Of a DNA stretch of 64,000 bases, positions 49,357 to 57,678 are shown piece by piece; the stretch's first letter is position 1, and every line of letters begins with the position of its first letter. Below the pieces are notes generated by a model that worked only from the letters and a program-made list of their open reading frames with translations, searched no databases and was not told the origin of the DNA. The translations under genes were made by a program, and so were the position numbers. Origin of the DNA: a bacterium (GTDB lineage Bacteria; JAJVIF01); contig JAJVIF010000002.1 of NCBI GenBank assembly GCA_022072165.1, positions 324,258-388,257 of the forward strand, written 5' to 3'.

Positions 49357-51576
49357 TTGAGTACTTCCCCCCCACCCATCTCAGATCAGAGCCGCGTATC
49401 AGGTCGTTGGTGGCTTGTCCTTTTAGCAGGACTGGCCCCCTGGCTGGTGGGCCTGCAGGTGCTCCTGAGGGGGGACCTGCTCGTCCCTCCGGCGGCGATC
49501 GAAGCATTTCACGCAGTGGTGCTGCAGCATGTCGCGCTCGCGACGGGGTGGCAACCGGTCCTGTGGGACCCCGCCTCGATCCTCGGCGGGTATCCCCTGT
49601 ATGCCGCATCGCAGGGGGGGGCTTGGTACCCCGGCCACTTGCTGATGCTGCTAATACCGGACCCGGCGACCGCCTGGAATCTCACGCTCCTGCTGCATCT
49701 GAGTGCGGCGGCCATGCTCGGCGCAGCCCTGGCGACACGTCTAGGCTGGGGCGTGTTGCCATCGCTGGTCCTGGCCCTGGTCTGCGGTGCCTCCCCTGAT
49801 GCGTTCTATTCCGTGCAGGTACCAGCGGTCGTATGGGGACTCCCCTGGCTCCTCTGGATACTGCTCGCGGATCTCGGCCCCTCGCGACCGGCACCTTTGC
49901 GGATCGCGCATTGGGGGCTGGGCATCGGACTTGCGACCCTGGCGGACCCGCTGAGCGGGTTGCTGGTGGTCCTGGCCGCACTGGCGCGCTGCCTCGCGGA
50001 GAAACGCTGGATGCTGATGCTGGGTGTCGGCATCGGATGGTCGCTGGCCGCACTCCAACTGATGCCGTACTTCTTGCAGACCGAGAGTCAGCAGTGGAGC
50101 GATGTCGCCTGGAGCTTCCTCTGTGCGCTGCGACCCATCGGTGCCCTGGTGGTGCTGCTTTGTCTGCCAGGAGTGACGCACCGCTCCTGGCTGCTCGTGA
50201 CGTTGCTGGTGCTCATCGCCATCGGCTATGGCTGGGTCGATGCCCTGGGTTGGTTGCTGGGGCTCGCGGTGGTCCTCTGGTGGGCAGATCAGCCAGCCGC
50301 TGCCCGGTTCCCCTGGTTAGGACATTTGCGCTGGACACTGGTGCCCCTGCTGCTGCTGTGGGGCTTTGCCATGGTGCCAGTGGCCTCGATCGCTCCGGCG
50401 GAAATCCGGGAAATGGTGAATCAGGGACGCGGGCTCTATCCCCGGGAAACGCACCCCAGCATCGCCATCCTCGCGACTCCCTGGCGGGATCGTCCGACAG
50501 CCGCTCCGGTCGGACGCTACGACCGTCCATTGAGCTGGCGGGACTACTCACGAACCGCCGCCTGGCCCCTACTGTGGAATCTCGCGCCAGATCGGGACCT
50601 CGCAGCCGCCGCGGTCGCCCTCCCCTGGCATCGGGAGTGGCAGAGCGCGCTGGATGCCCTGACCGAGCGCCAGCAGTCGGTGCAGGGACAGCGTCTGGCG
50701 ACACTCATCGAGTTCGAGTTTCTGGCGCAGGGACTGGGGCTGAATGCGTTTGCTGGGCGACACCCCAACGTGCCGTATCTCGCTTACCGCCCACTGGATC
50801 CGGCGCATCCCGGACGTTTGCCTGCCCCCCCAGCCGCCGAAGAAGCGGAGAGGGATGCACTGGAAGCGGCGGTCCTGGAACAGATTGTCCTGCCTGGTGA
50901 GACGCCTCCGGAGCTGTCAGCGGTTCCCCCGGTCTTCGAGCAGCAGCTCGTTCTGGGCCTCGCGTGGTATCAGGCCCGGGGGAACATGCCCTTCGCCATC
51001 CTCGGGGAACGGACCGACACCCCCCTGAGTCTGCCGCCGGCCGCGTGGACCACGCTCCGCCTGGAGGCACTGAAGCAGTTGCAGGCGAGTACGTCGTACC
51101 CCTACGGTGGCCCGCTGGAACGCCACCGGTTCGTGGTACTGGCCGACAACACCCCGGATGGTCAGGTAAGGTCCCCGGCCACCATCGTGGCAGACCGGGG
51201 ACGCGCACTCGCGGCAACTCCGGTGATGCAGCGCAGTCCGCACACGCTCACGTTGCGCCTGCAGGTTCCGGCCACCGATGCCCCCTGGCTGATCCTGCGC
51301 CAGTCGCTCACGACCGGCTGGCGCGCCACGGTCAACGGTCAGTCGGTCCCCATCGCCAGAGCAGATGGTGTCTGGATGGCGATTCCATTGACCGGCGAGG
51401 AAGCGGCCCAGGTGGAACTCACATACGAAGTCCCAGGCTATCGCCTGGGACGCTGGATCAGCCTGATCGCTTTCGGCGGTTGGCTGCTGCTGGGGATTGT
51501 CGGGATGCGGAGCGCAGGACGGCTATCGTCGGTCGCTTCGCCGGTCCGTACGGACGCTGATGCGGCGGACAGCTAG
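49357..51576 (+). CDS. YfhO-like multi-pass membrane protein
   Basis: A large membrane protein of about 739 residues with a dozen hydrophobic segments in the first 380 residues (GASPDAFYSVQ and GLPWLLWILLADL are recognisable) and a soluble C-terminal domain in which SLTTGWRATVNGQSVPIARA resembles the YfhO/Glyco-trans GT-C-like signature (GWxAxVdGxxVP). YfhO relatives transfer glycosyl groups to surface polymers. The start is uncertain: no ATG or GTG is near; TTG 49357 follows a TACAAT element. Its stop and that of the next, minus-strand gene share a CTAG palindrome. Confidence 0.75.
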   Translation: MSTSPPPISDQSRVSGRWWLVLLAGLAPWLVGLQVLLRGDLLVPPAAIEAFHAVVLQHVALATGWQPVLWDPASILGGYPLYAASQGGAWYPGHLLMLLIPDPATAWNLTLLLHLSAAAMLGAALATRLGWGVLPSLVLALVCGASPDAFYSVQVPAVVWGLPWLLWILLADLGPSRPAPLRIAHWGLGIGLATLADPLSGLLVVLAALARCLAEKRWMLMLGVGIGWSLAALQLMPYFLQTESQQWSDVAWSFLCALRPIGALVVLLCLPGVTHRSWLLVTLLVLIAIGYGWVDALGWLLGLAVVLWWADQPAAARFPWLGHLRWTLVPLLLLWGFAMVPVASIAPAEIREMVNQGRGLYPRETHPSIAILATPWRDRPTAAPVGRYDRPLSWRDYSRTAAWPLLWNLAPDRDLAAAAVALPWHREWQSALDALTERQQSVQGQRLATLIEFEFLAQGLGLNAFAGRHPNVPYLAYRPLDPAHPGRLPAPPAAEEAERDALEAAVLEQIVLPGETPPELSAVPPVFEQQLVLGLAWYQARGNMPFAILGERTDTPLSLPPAAWTTLRLEALKQLQASTSYPYGGPLERHRFVVLADNTPDGQVRSPATIVADRGRALAATPVMQRSPHTLTLRLQVPATDAPWLILRQSLTTGWRATVNGQSVPIARADGVWMAIPLTGEEAAQVELTYEVPGYRLGRWISLIAFGGWLLLGIVGMRSAGRLSSVASPVRTDADAADS

Positions 51577-52526
51577 CCCAGGAGTCGCAGGGCGAGCGCC
51601 GGGCTGACGTACTTCCGTCCGGTGGCACCATCTACCACGGTCACGGAAATCTCGATGGTGGTGTTGCCATGGATCTCCAGATCGTCTTCGGAGTATGTCA
51701 GCAGATGCCGGGCGCATTCGAGGCGCCAGCCTTCCCCGGCGCGATAGGTCGCCCGGGCCCGGACATCCCCGGCGCTGTCGGCAGGCTCCTGGGGCTCCAG
51801 CAGCGTGATGACATCACCCTCGTAGCGCTCCGGCACGGGGCGCGTACGATGGCTCAGCCGTCCCTTGTCGGGCAATGAACTGACATAGCGGGTCCCCTCG
51901 GGTCCGACGACTTTTTGGGCCGTCAGACCCTTCTCCGGAGCCCGGAGCACGACCCTCCACATGTCATCGGCGTAGCCCGAAGGATTCGTACTGGCGGCCC
52001 CCCAGCGCCACATGTCGGCGGCGTAGCCACGACCGGTGAGGATGTCGCCCCGGAAATCGCCATACGTTTTGAGCAGGAGAGTCATGGTGTCTTCAGCGAC
52101 AGACATCGGGGCGTACTTGGTCTTGCGGACATCCCACTGCTGCATCTGGGCGGCATCATCGAACGTGGTGTCATCCCAGGAGATGGCGAAGTAGATGATG
52201 TGGCTGTTGTAGTACGCCTGCAGGGTGGCGGATTTCGTCGCCCCACTGCCACCCGCTTCGGTGAGCGTCAGTGTCTGCGGAGTCACGGACTGCCAGCCGG
52301 GGTCGTTGAGTTCCCCATCCAGGATGGGATCCTTGCCCGTGATTCTGGCGATGTCGATGGTCCGGACCGCCTGCGACGGAAAGTCGGGCTGTCCCTGGAC
52401 AGTCAGGGGCATTCCCTGCCAGTCCATCCAGTCATCGTCAGCTTCGTCTGCCGGGGCAGAGAACCCGAGGGCCGGGACGGTCAGGATGAGGGCACAGAGG
52501 GTGAGTTTGAGGGCCGGATGCTGCAT
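51573..52526 (-). CDS. Ethylbenzene-dehydrogenase-like haem-binding secreted protein
   Basis: A 317-residue exported protein: signal peptide (LKLTLCALILTVPALGFSA), then the EB_dh/DOMON-like domain with DPILDGELNDPGWQSVTPQT, AYYNSHIIYFAISWDDTTFD and DVRKTKYAPMSVAEDTMTLL, the layout of the gamma subunit of ethylbenzene and other DMSO-reductase-type dehydrogenases. Such domains bind haem b through Met/Lys ligands. MoeA is 2.3 kb away on the same strand, but no molybdoenzyme catalytic subunit is visible. TATTCT lies eight bases before the ATG. Confidence 0.82.
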   Translation of the reverse strand: MQHPALKLTLCALILTVPALGFSAPADEADDDWMDWQGMPLTVQGQPDFPSQAVRTIDIARITGKDPILDGELNDPGWQSVTPQTLTLTEAGGSGATKSATLQAYYNSHIIYFAISWDDTTFDDAAQMQQWDVRKTKYAPMSVAEDTMTLLLKTYGDFRGDILTGRGYAADMWRWGAASTNPSGYADDMWRVVLRAPEKGLTAQKVVGPEGTRYVSSLPDKGRLSHRTRPVPERYEGDVITLLEPQEPADSAGDVRARATYRAGEGWRLECARHLLTYSEDDLEIHGNTTIEISVTVVDGATGRKYVSPALALRLLG

Positions 52527-52534
52527 GAGCGGAG

Positions 52535-52540
52535 AGAATA
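52535..52540 (-). promoter_or_regulatory. -10 element TATTCT, short-leader promoter of the ethylbenzene-dehydrogenase-like gene
   Basis: TATTCT on the minus strand is followed by eight bases and ATG at 52526, divergent from TACAAT at 52579. Confidence 0.5.
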
Positions 52541-52578
52541 CACGTCGCGGGCCAGCGCGAAAATCGGCTCGCCGCGGC

Positions 52579-52584
52579 TACAAT
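52579..52584 (+). promoter_or_regulatory. -10 element TACAAT, leaderless promoter of the SRPBCC gene
   Basis: TACAAT is followed by six bases (CGGCTC) and ATG at 52591, with no ribosome binding site. Confidence 0.65.
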
Positions 52585-52590
52585 CGGCTC

Positions 52591-53067
52591 ATGGGTCTTG
52601 TCTCTGCCACCATCACTGTCGCCGCACCCCCTGAAACGGTCATGGCGGTCGCCCGTCGGGTAGAGGATTTCCCGGAATTCATGCCCGATGTCACCGGGGT
52701 CACCATTCTGGAACGCGATGAGGCTCGGGGCTGGTCCCGGGTGAAATGGGATGCCAAGGTGGATGTCCAGTCGATCCGGAAGCCGATCCGGTGGATCGAG
52801 GACGAAACCTGGAACATCGCCGAACGTCGCTGCGACTTTGTGCTGGTTGAGGGGGATTACAAGAAGTATGACGGCTTCTGGACGTTCGAGCCGACCCCCG
52901 AGGGGGGCACCACCATCACTCTCACGACCGACTTCGATCTCGGGCTGCCCCTGGTTGGTCCCCTGATCAACAAACTGCTCGACAAACTGATGCGTGACAA
53001 CTGCGCGGCGATGCTCACTGCGATCCGGGACCGGGTCGAGGCAGCGGCGCCGCAACCTGCCGGATAG
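52591..53067 (+). CDS. SRPBCC/START-fold (COQ10-like) protein
   Basis: A 158-residue helix-grip protein of the polyketide cyclase/COQ10 group: TITVAAPPETVMAVARRVED then FPEFMPDVTGVTILERDE at the N-terminus and a long C-terminal helix (NCAAMLTAIRDRVEA). The fold holds hydrophobic ligands such as quinones or lipids. The ligand is unknown. It precedes mutL by 17 bases and probably shares a transcript with it. Confidence 0.82.
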   Translation: MGLVSATITVAAPPETVMAVARRVEDFPEFMPDVTGVTILERDEARGWSRVKWDAKVDVQSIRKPIRWIEDETWNIAERRCDFVLVEGDYKKYDGFWTFEPTPEGGTTITLTTDFDLGLPLVGPLINKLLDKLMRDNCAAMLTAIRDRVEAAAPQPAG

Positions 53068-53084
53068 CCGCCTCGGCTCCCCTG

Positions 53085-54920
53085 ATGCCCATCCGCCCCC
53101 TCGCGCCGGAACTGGTCAGTCACCTCGCCGCCGGGGAGGTGGTGGATCGACCTGCCTCGCTGGTGAAGGAACTGGTCGAGAACGCGCTGGATGCCGACGC
53201 CCGGTCTCTGCGGTTGGAGATTGAACAGGGGGGTATTGGGCTGGTCCGTCTTACGGATGATGGTCACGGGATCCGGCAGGAAGATGTCCCCTGGCTGCTC
53301 CAGCGGCACAGCACCAGTAAAATTCGGACCCTTGAAGAACTCCAGGCCATCGGCACCCTCGGCTTTCGTGGTGAAGCCCTCTACTCCATCGCAGCCGTCA
53401 CCCGCTTTCGCCTCCTGACCCAGCATCGGGACGAGGAGACCGGGACGGAGTTGCTCCGCGACGACACCAACGGGGTCCGCATCCAGCCCTGGGCGGGTCC
53501 GGTGGGGACCACCATCGAGGTGCGGGATCTTTTCTACAACCTGCCGGCGCGACGCAAATTTCTGCGAGGCCCGGGGGCGGAGTACAGCCGGATCGCGGAA
53601 GTCGTGAGCCGCTATGCCCTCGCCCGTCCGGAGGTCCGCTTCGAACTCAGTCACAACGGACGTCGCCTGCTCCAGTCACTGGGCACCAGTCCCCTGGACC
53701 CGCTGATTGCGCTCTATGGACCGGACATCGCGGGCGAGCTGCTGGAGGTGCATTTTGCCGGACCGGGCATCCTGGTCACCGGCTTTGTGTCCGCCCCCGG
53801 CACCTTCCGTCCGGGACGCAAAGAACAGACGCTGATCGTGAATGGTCGCTGGGTGAAGGACCACACCCTAATGCTGGCGCTGGAGCGGGCCTATGGAGTC
53901 CGTCTGCCCGCAGGAAAGCATCCTCTCTGTGTGCTGTATGTCGCAATGCCCCCTGAGGAAGTGGACGTCAATGTGCACCCCCACAAAACAGAAGTCCGCT
54001 TCGCCGATCCTGAGACTTTGCAACGCGCGATCTATCGGGCTACCGAACAAGCGCTCGCTGGCAGCATCTCGGTGCCGGTCGATACCTGGAGCCCCCCCCC
54101 GGAGGCATCACCGGGGCGACGGCTCGCAGACTCGATGCCGGACCTCCCGCAGGCGCCGCCGGACTGGAATCTGCCGCCCGAGCCATCCCGCGCACCGGTG
54201 GTCCGGCAGGAGGGCTTGTCTCTCGGGCGAGTCCTGCCCCTGGAAGCCCTCGAAGCTCCGGTCAGTCCGTCAATGCCGGAGCACACCATCGATGACCTCA
54301 CCGGCGAGGTCCGCTGGACACCCACGGCTGCCCCTGCGATGCAAACGCCCCTGACCCCGTCGCTGCCGATGCCGGGGAGTCTGCAGTTCGGCCCAGGACT
54401 CCTGGCGTATGCCGAGGGCGAGACGCTGGTGGTCGTGGATCTCCCCGCGCTCCATGCACGGGTGTTGTATGAGCAGCTTCGGGAGGAGTCCTCGCCTCCC
54501 ACCTCACAGCCCCTGCTCTTTGCGTTGCCCCTGGAAGTCCCGACGGGCTCCGGTATCGATCCGGCGGAACTCCAGCCGCTGATGCAGGCCCTGGGATTTG
54601 AATTCAGCGACGATGGCACACAGGTCACAGGCCTCCCGGCACTTCTGGGACAGGCGGACCCGATGTCGCTGGTGCGGGCGGTGGTCGAAAGTTGCGCGGC
54701 GGGACTGGTGGCGGGGGAGTCCCGCGTCCAGGTGCTGGAGCAGGCGCGACGCCAGGCAGCGTTTCGCGGGGCGGACCGGTCGAGTCGACATCGGACTGCG
54801 GCCGAAGTCGCGTGGCTCACCGGGCATCTGCAGGAGTGGCGGTACTGCACCAGTCTGACAGGGGAGCCGACCATCCTGCGGCTGGATCCCCGCTGGTGGT
54901 CACAGATGTTCGGTCATTAG
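53085..54920 (+). CDS. mutL: DNA mismatch repair protein MutL (endonuclease motif degraded)
   Basis: GHKL ATPase of 611 residues that links MutS to downstream repair. The N-terminus is canonical: LAAGEVVDRPASLVKELVEN, DDGHGI, TSKI and LGFRGEAL. The C-terminal domain is recognisable as MutL-like but the metal-dependent endonuclease motif DQHA(x)2E(x)4E reads DLPALHARVLYEQ near residue 452, and the later CPHGRP motif reads CTSLTGEP near residue 588. The linker between the domains is Pro-rich (residues 330-430). MutS is encoded 27 kb away. It starts 17 bases after the SRPBCC gene without a ribosome binding site. Stops of this gene and the convergent one share TTAG. Confidence 0.93.
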   Translation: MPIRPLAPELVSHLAAGEVVDRPASLVKELVENALDADARSLRLEIEQGGIGLVRLTDDGHGIRQEDVPWLLQRHSTSKIRTLEELQAIGTLGFRGEALYSIAAVTRFRLLTQHRDEETGTELLRDDTNGVRIQPWAGPVGTTIEVRDLFYNLPARRKFLRGPGAEYSRIAEVVSRYALARPEVRFELSHNGRRLLQSLGTSPLDPLIALYGPDIAGELLEVHFAGPGILVTGFVSAPGTFRPGRKEQTLIVNGRWVKDHTLMLALERAYGVRLPAGKHPLCVLYVAMPPEEVDVNVHPHKTEVRFADPETLQRAIYRATEQALAGSISVPVDTWSPPPEASPGRRLADSMPDLPQAPPDWNLPPEPSRAPVVRQEGLSLGRVLPLEALEAPVSPSMPEHTIDDLTGEVRWTPTAAPAMQTPLTPSLPMPGSLQFGPGLLAYAEGETLVVVDLPALHARVLYEQLREESSPPTSQPLLFALPLEVPTGSGIDPAELQPLMQALGFEFSDDGTQVTGLPALLGQADPMSLVRAVVESCAAGLVAGESRVQVLEQARRQAAFRGADRSSRHRTAAEVAWLTGHLQEWRYCTSLTGEPTILRLDPRWWSQMFGH

Positions 54921-56635
54921 TGGGATGGCGTGGCGGGATCGATATCCCAGGCCAGGAACCATTGTCCCCGGACCTCGTGCGTCCGATCAGAGGGTGCCAG
55001 AATGAGTTGCTTGTCCCACCGCTGCAGCCGCGGCTCCAGGCCCTTGTAAGCAAAGGTGCGATCTTCGATGCGGAAAAAGCCCCATCCGGACCCGGGGTCT
55101 TCCAGGCCGATCCAGAGCCAGAGACGCTCATAGGGGGGGAGTCCTGCGGGCTGCAGGAACTCTTCCACGCTGGAACGGAGGTCGGCGGGGTCAGGCTCCA
55201 TGCGATACACCACTTCAATGGCGTTCGATGCCGGAGCGCCGGGCAAAGGACCGCTCAGATATTCCACCAGTTCCCAGGTCCGGGTGGCGTAGGTCTCCTC
55301 AGCCACGCTGAAGTCCGGCCCCCCGGGCAACACAACGACTGTCCCGGAGGGAATTGCTTCCACCAGCGCTCGGGCCTCCTGCAACCACGGATTTTTCCGG
55401 GCATCGTGCTGTGGCAGGACCCCTGCAAAGCCGTTGTAGATGAACAGCGCGATTAAGAGGGGCATCGCCTGCGGCAGAAAACGTCGCGACCCCACCGCCA
55501 GCCCCCGGTCGAGGCCTGTGCCGAGGACCAGCAACATCGGGACAAAGTAGAAGAGCCGGTAGAACGGCATCTGCGGCTGAAAAAAGAGGAAGAACATAAA
55601 GAACGGCACGACCCACCAGACCAGGACCCGGCTGATAATGACCGGCTGCAGCCGCAAGAAGAGCGGAAGATGCTGCAGCCCTCCCAGTGTCGCGAGCCCC
55701 CCATGCCAGAGGATGACCACCAGGAGCCCCTTCTTCGCCAGATCCATCAGACCGGTGGGCGCTGCCAGGAAGCCGCTGTAGAGATAGTCGGGATAGACAA
55801 AGGTCGCGACATGGCTCTTGAGCACCGTTGCGGCATACGTCAGCAGCTGCTGGCGTTGCGACATCTCTTCCGGGAGCTGCGTGAGATACCACCAGCGGGA
55901 ATCGTGTCCATAGCTGGTGAGCCAGCCCATGAAGTGATCCAGACTCCCCAACTTGAGACTCACGAAGCCGAACAACAGATAGTGGAAGCCGATCAGCCCC
56001 ACGGACAGCAGCATCCCGCCGAGTCGCCAATTGAGGGCATCCTTCATCCCGGCGGTCTGGCGGAACAGGAAGTAGAGATAGACCGGGACGAAGAAGACAC
56101 TGGCCTGATGCAGCATCACTGCGAGAAAGACACTGATCGCCTGCATGATCAGCTTCCTTGGCTCAAAGGCGGGATCTTTCAGGGCTACCAGCATGATCTG
56201 AAAGGCCAGGACCAGCCGGAGCATCGCCGGGATGTATGGCGCATGGTCGGCGGAGTAGAGCCACCAGGTGTAGGCCGTGCCGCCGATCGCCGCGATCTGC
56301 CAGGCGAGGGGGTCCAAAAAGCAGTAGCGGGTGGTCCGATAGAAGAACATCACGCCGCAGGCCCCAAAGAGACCGTTGATCCACCCCTGGGCAACGAGTC
56401 CGGGATGGAGGAAGCCGGCAGGCTCCGCCAGCAGACGGGTCACCCAGAGGACCAGCAGGTTGTAGAAGAGGTGATGCGGATGCAGGGTCTCGCGCCAGTT
56501 GCCCGCCCGCTCCGCCAGCTGGGCGTATTCGACCCCATCCCAGTAGTACCGCGCCGAGGGAAAGCAGAGATAGAGGATGGCGAACACCCAGAAGAGCTTC
56601 CATCCGGTTTCGAGCTTTTGGAGGCGCTGTAGCAC
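54917..56635 (-). CDS. Multi-pass membrane protein, GT-C glycosyltransferase-like
   Basis: A 572-residue integral membrane protein with about ten to twelve hydrophobic segments and a soluble C-terminal part of about 150 residues. The first loop has YYWDGVEYAQLAE then LHPHHLFYN, an acidic-aromatic arrangement similar to the catalytic loop of GT-C transferases (ArnT/PMT-like, D after the first helix). No donor or acceptor is suggested by neighbours. I cannot assign a family name securely. GTG 56635 is six bases after TACCAT. Confidence 0.62.
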   Translation of the reverse strand: MLQRLQKLETGWKLFWVFAILYLCFPSARYYWDGVEYAQLAERAGNWRETLHPHHLFYNLLVLWVTRLLAEPAGFLHPGLVAQGWINGLFGACGVMFFYRTTRYCFLDPLAWQIAAIGGTAYTWWLYSADHAPYIPAMLRLVLAFQIMLVALKDPAFEPRKLIMQAISVFLAVMLHQASVFFVPVYLYFLFRQTAGMKDALNWRLGGMLLSVGLIGFHYLLFGFVSLKLGSLDHFMGWLTSYGHDSRWWYLTQLPEEMSQRQQLLTYAATVLKSHVATFVYPDYLYSGFLAAPTGLMDLAKKGLLVVILWHGGLATLGGLQHLPLFLRLQPVIISRVLVWWVVPFFMFFLFFQPQMPFYRLFYFVPMLLVLGTGLDRGLAVGSRRFLPQAMPLLIALFIYNGFAGVLPQHDARKNPWLQEARALVEAIPSGTVVVLPGGPDFSVAEETYATRTWELVEYLSGPLPGAPASNAIEVVYRMEPDPADLRSSVEEFLQPAGLPPYERLWLWIGLEDPGSGWGFFRIEDRTFAYKGLEPRLQRWDKQLILAPSDRTHEVRGQWFLAWDIDPATPSH

Positions 56636-56641
56636 GGGGGG

Positions 56642-56647
56642 ATGGTA
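56642..56647 (-). promoter_or_regulatory. -10 element TACCAT, leaderless promoter of the GT-C-like gene
   Basis: TACCAT on the minus strand is followed by six bases (all C) and GTG 56635. Confidence 0.45.
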
Positions 56648-57069
56648 CTCCTATCCCGGAACGGAGCCGGGGAAGAACGCGACTTTGCCCAGCATCACAG
56701 TTGCCTGACCAATGATGCGGGGATTCTTCGCGCCGTTCCCGAAGCGTCAGCTTCCATCCTGCCCCCCAGAGGCGTCTATGTCCCGTTTACAGACATAGTC
56801 ACTACCTGCAGCTACTTTCGTCGCGACTCGCTGGGCGCTGCAGTGCGCGGTCACCCGCTGGTAGGCGAACTGATCTCGCGCCGCAGATACTCCTTTCCTC
56901 CGCCGGGGACCATGCTCCCCGGCGGGGCTTGGTGGCCTCCACCTACCTCACGCCACCGCTGTAATGCAATTAACAGAAAGATTTTCCCCGCTTGGGGCAG
57001 AGTGGCGTCTTCGTTGTACTAGTCCCTGGCAACACCTCAGACCGCCAGTCACTCCGACAGGAGCCAACC
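56648..57069 (+). other. Noncoding region with inverted repeats ending in a terminator-like hairpin
   Basis: No convincing gene is seen in this 422-base stretch. On the plus strand it holds CTATGTC/GACATAG (56776-56798), CTGCAGC/GCTGCAG (56806-56812 and 56837-56843) and the strong hairpin at 56900-56925. The last 12 bases before 57070 carry CAGGAG for the next gene. A structured RNA or leader is possible but no known family was recognised. The 126-codon open frame across it looks non-coding. Confidence 0.4.
56900..56925 (+). terminator. GC-rich hairpin in the noncoding region
   Basis: CCGCCGGGGA (56900-56909) and TCCCCGGCGG (56916-56925) form a perfect 10-bp stem with a six-base loop. No coding gene ends just before it on the plus strand, hinting at an untranslated transcript. 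Confidence 0.5.
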
Positions 57070-57669
57070 ATGTCCCGCTCTGCCATCCCCTTCGCCCTCA
57101 GCATTGCTACCGGGCTGCTTGTGGGCTGCCAACAGCTGGGGAATCCGATCGACCAGTCGGCCACATTTACTCCTGGCGGGGAAGCAGCGCTCGGCGCGGT
57201 GCTCTCGACCCACTATGGCGCGATCAACGCGATGGGACTATATGACGTCACCGTGGATCCCGGGACGCTATCGGCTTCTGTCAGCCTGGTGGAGAGTCGC
57301 TCCGGTCAGAAAAATGGCGATCTCTACCTGCTGCCCATCGACGGCTTCCTGCGACCTGACTCGTTCCGCATCCAGGCTGTCCGACGGATGCCGGCTGCGG
57401 GCTCTGTCGGTTCCAGGACTCCTCGTCTGGATCTCTCCTGGACCCTGGAACATCCCTTTGCGTCGTCGGCTTCCATCCCCCGCGCCGACCTGGGCTTCAC
57501 CGGGATCGCCTGCTTCCTCTTCGATGTCCCCACTGCCACCGGGCATTCGTACTTCACCGGAGATGCTGATGTCATCCTCAACGAAAGTTTGATGCTCAGG
57601 CCTGATGGCTACTTCAAGCCGGGCGCGCTTCTTGACCTGACGGGCTACACCGCCAACACGTTTCCGTAA
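57070..57669 (+). CDS. Lipoprotein, N-terminal part of a gene split by an in-frame TAA
   Basis: A 199-residue open frame starting with a lipoprotein signal (AIPFALSIATGLLVGC, lipobox LVGC near residue 20). Sequence continues with YDVTVDPGTLSASVSLVESR, LDLSWTLEHPFASSASIPRA and LLDLTGYTANTFP just before the stop. The same reading frame resumes after TAA (57667-57669) with QLLVNDWGNGNRTDS and runs on for 760 residues. The two are parts of one protein; in related long lipoproteins an aromatic residue (Tyr, by my recollection) is expected at the stop position. CAGGAG precedes the ATG at 57070. Confidence 0.8.
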   Translation: MSRSAIPFALSIATGLLVGCQQLGNPIDQSATFTPGGEAALGAVLSTHYGAINAMGLYDVTVDPGTLSASVSLVESRSGQKNGDLYLLPIDGFLRPDSFRIQAVRRMPAAGSVGSRTPRLDLSWTLEHPFASSASIPRADLGFTGIACFLFDVPTATGHSYFTGDADVILNESLMLRPDGYFKPGALLDLTGYTANTFP

Positions 57670-57678
57670 CAGCTCCTG

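Noticed and set aside
56642..57022. 126-codon plus-strand open frame before the split lipoprotein
   Set aside because: Composition is not protein-like, there is no ribosome binding site, and it crosses hairpins; treated as noncoding.
57667..57669. TAA recoded as an amino acid to explain the split lipoprotein
   Set aside because: Other genes in the window end in TAA in normal contexts (for example groEL and ilvE), so general recoding is not supported; local readthrough remains possible.
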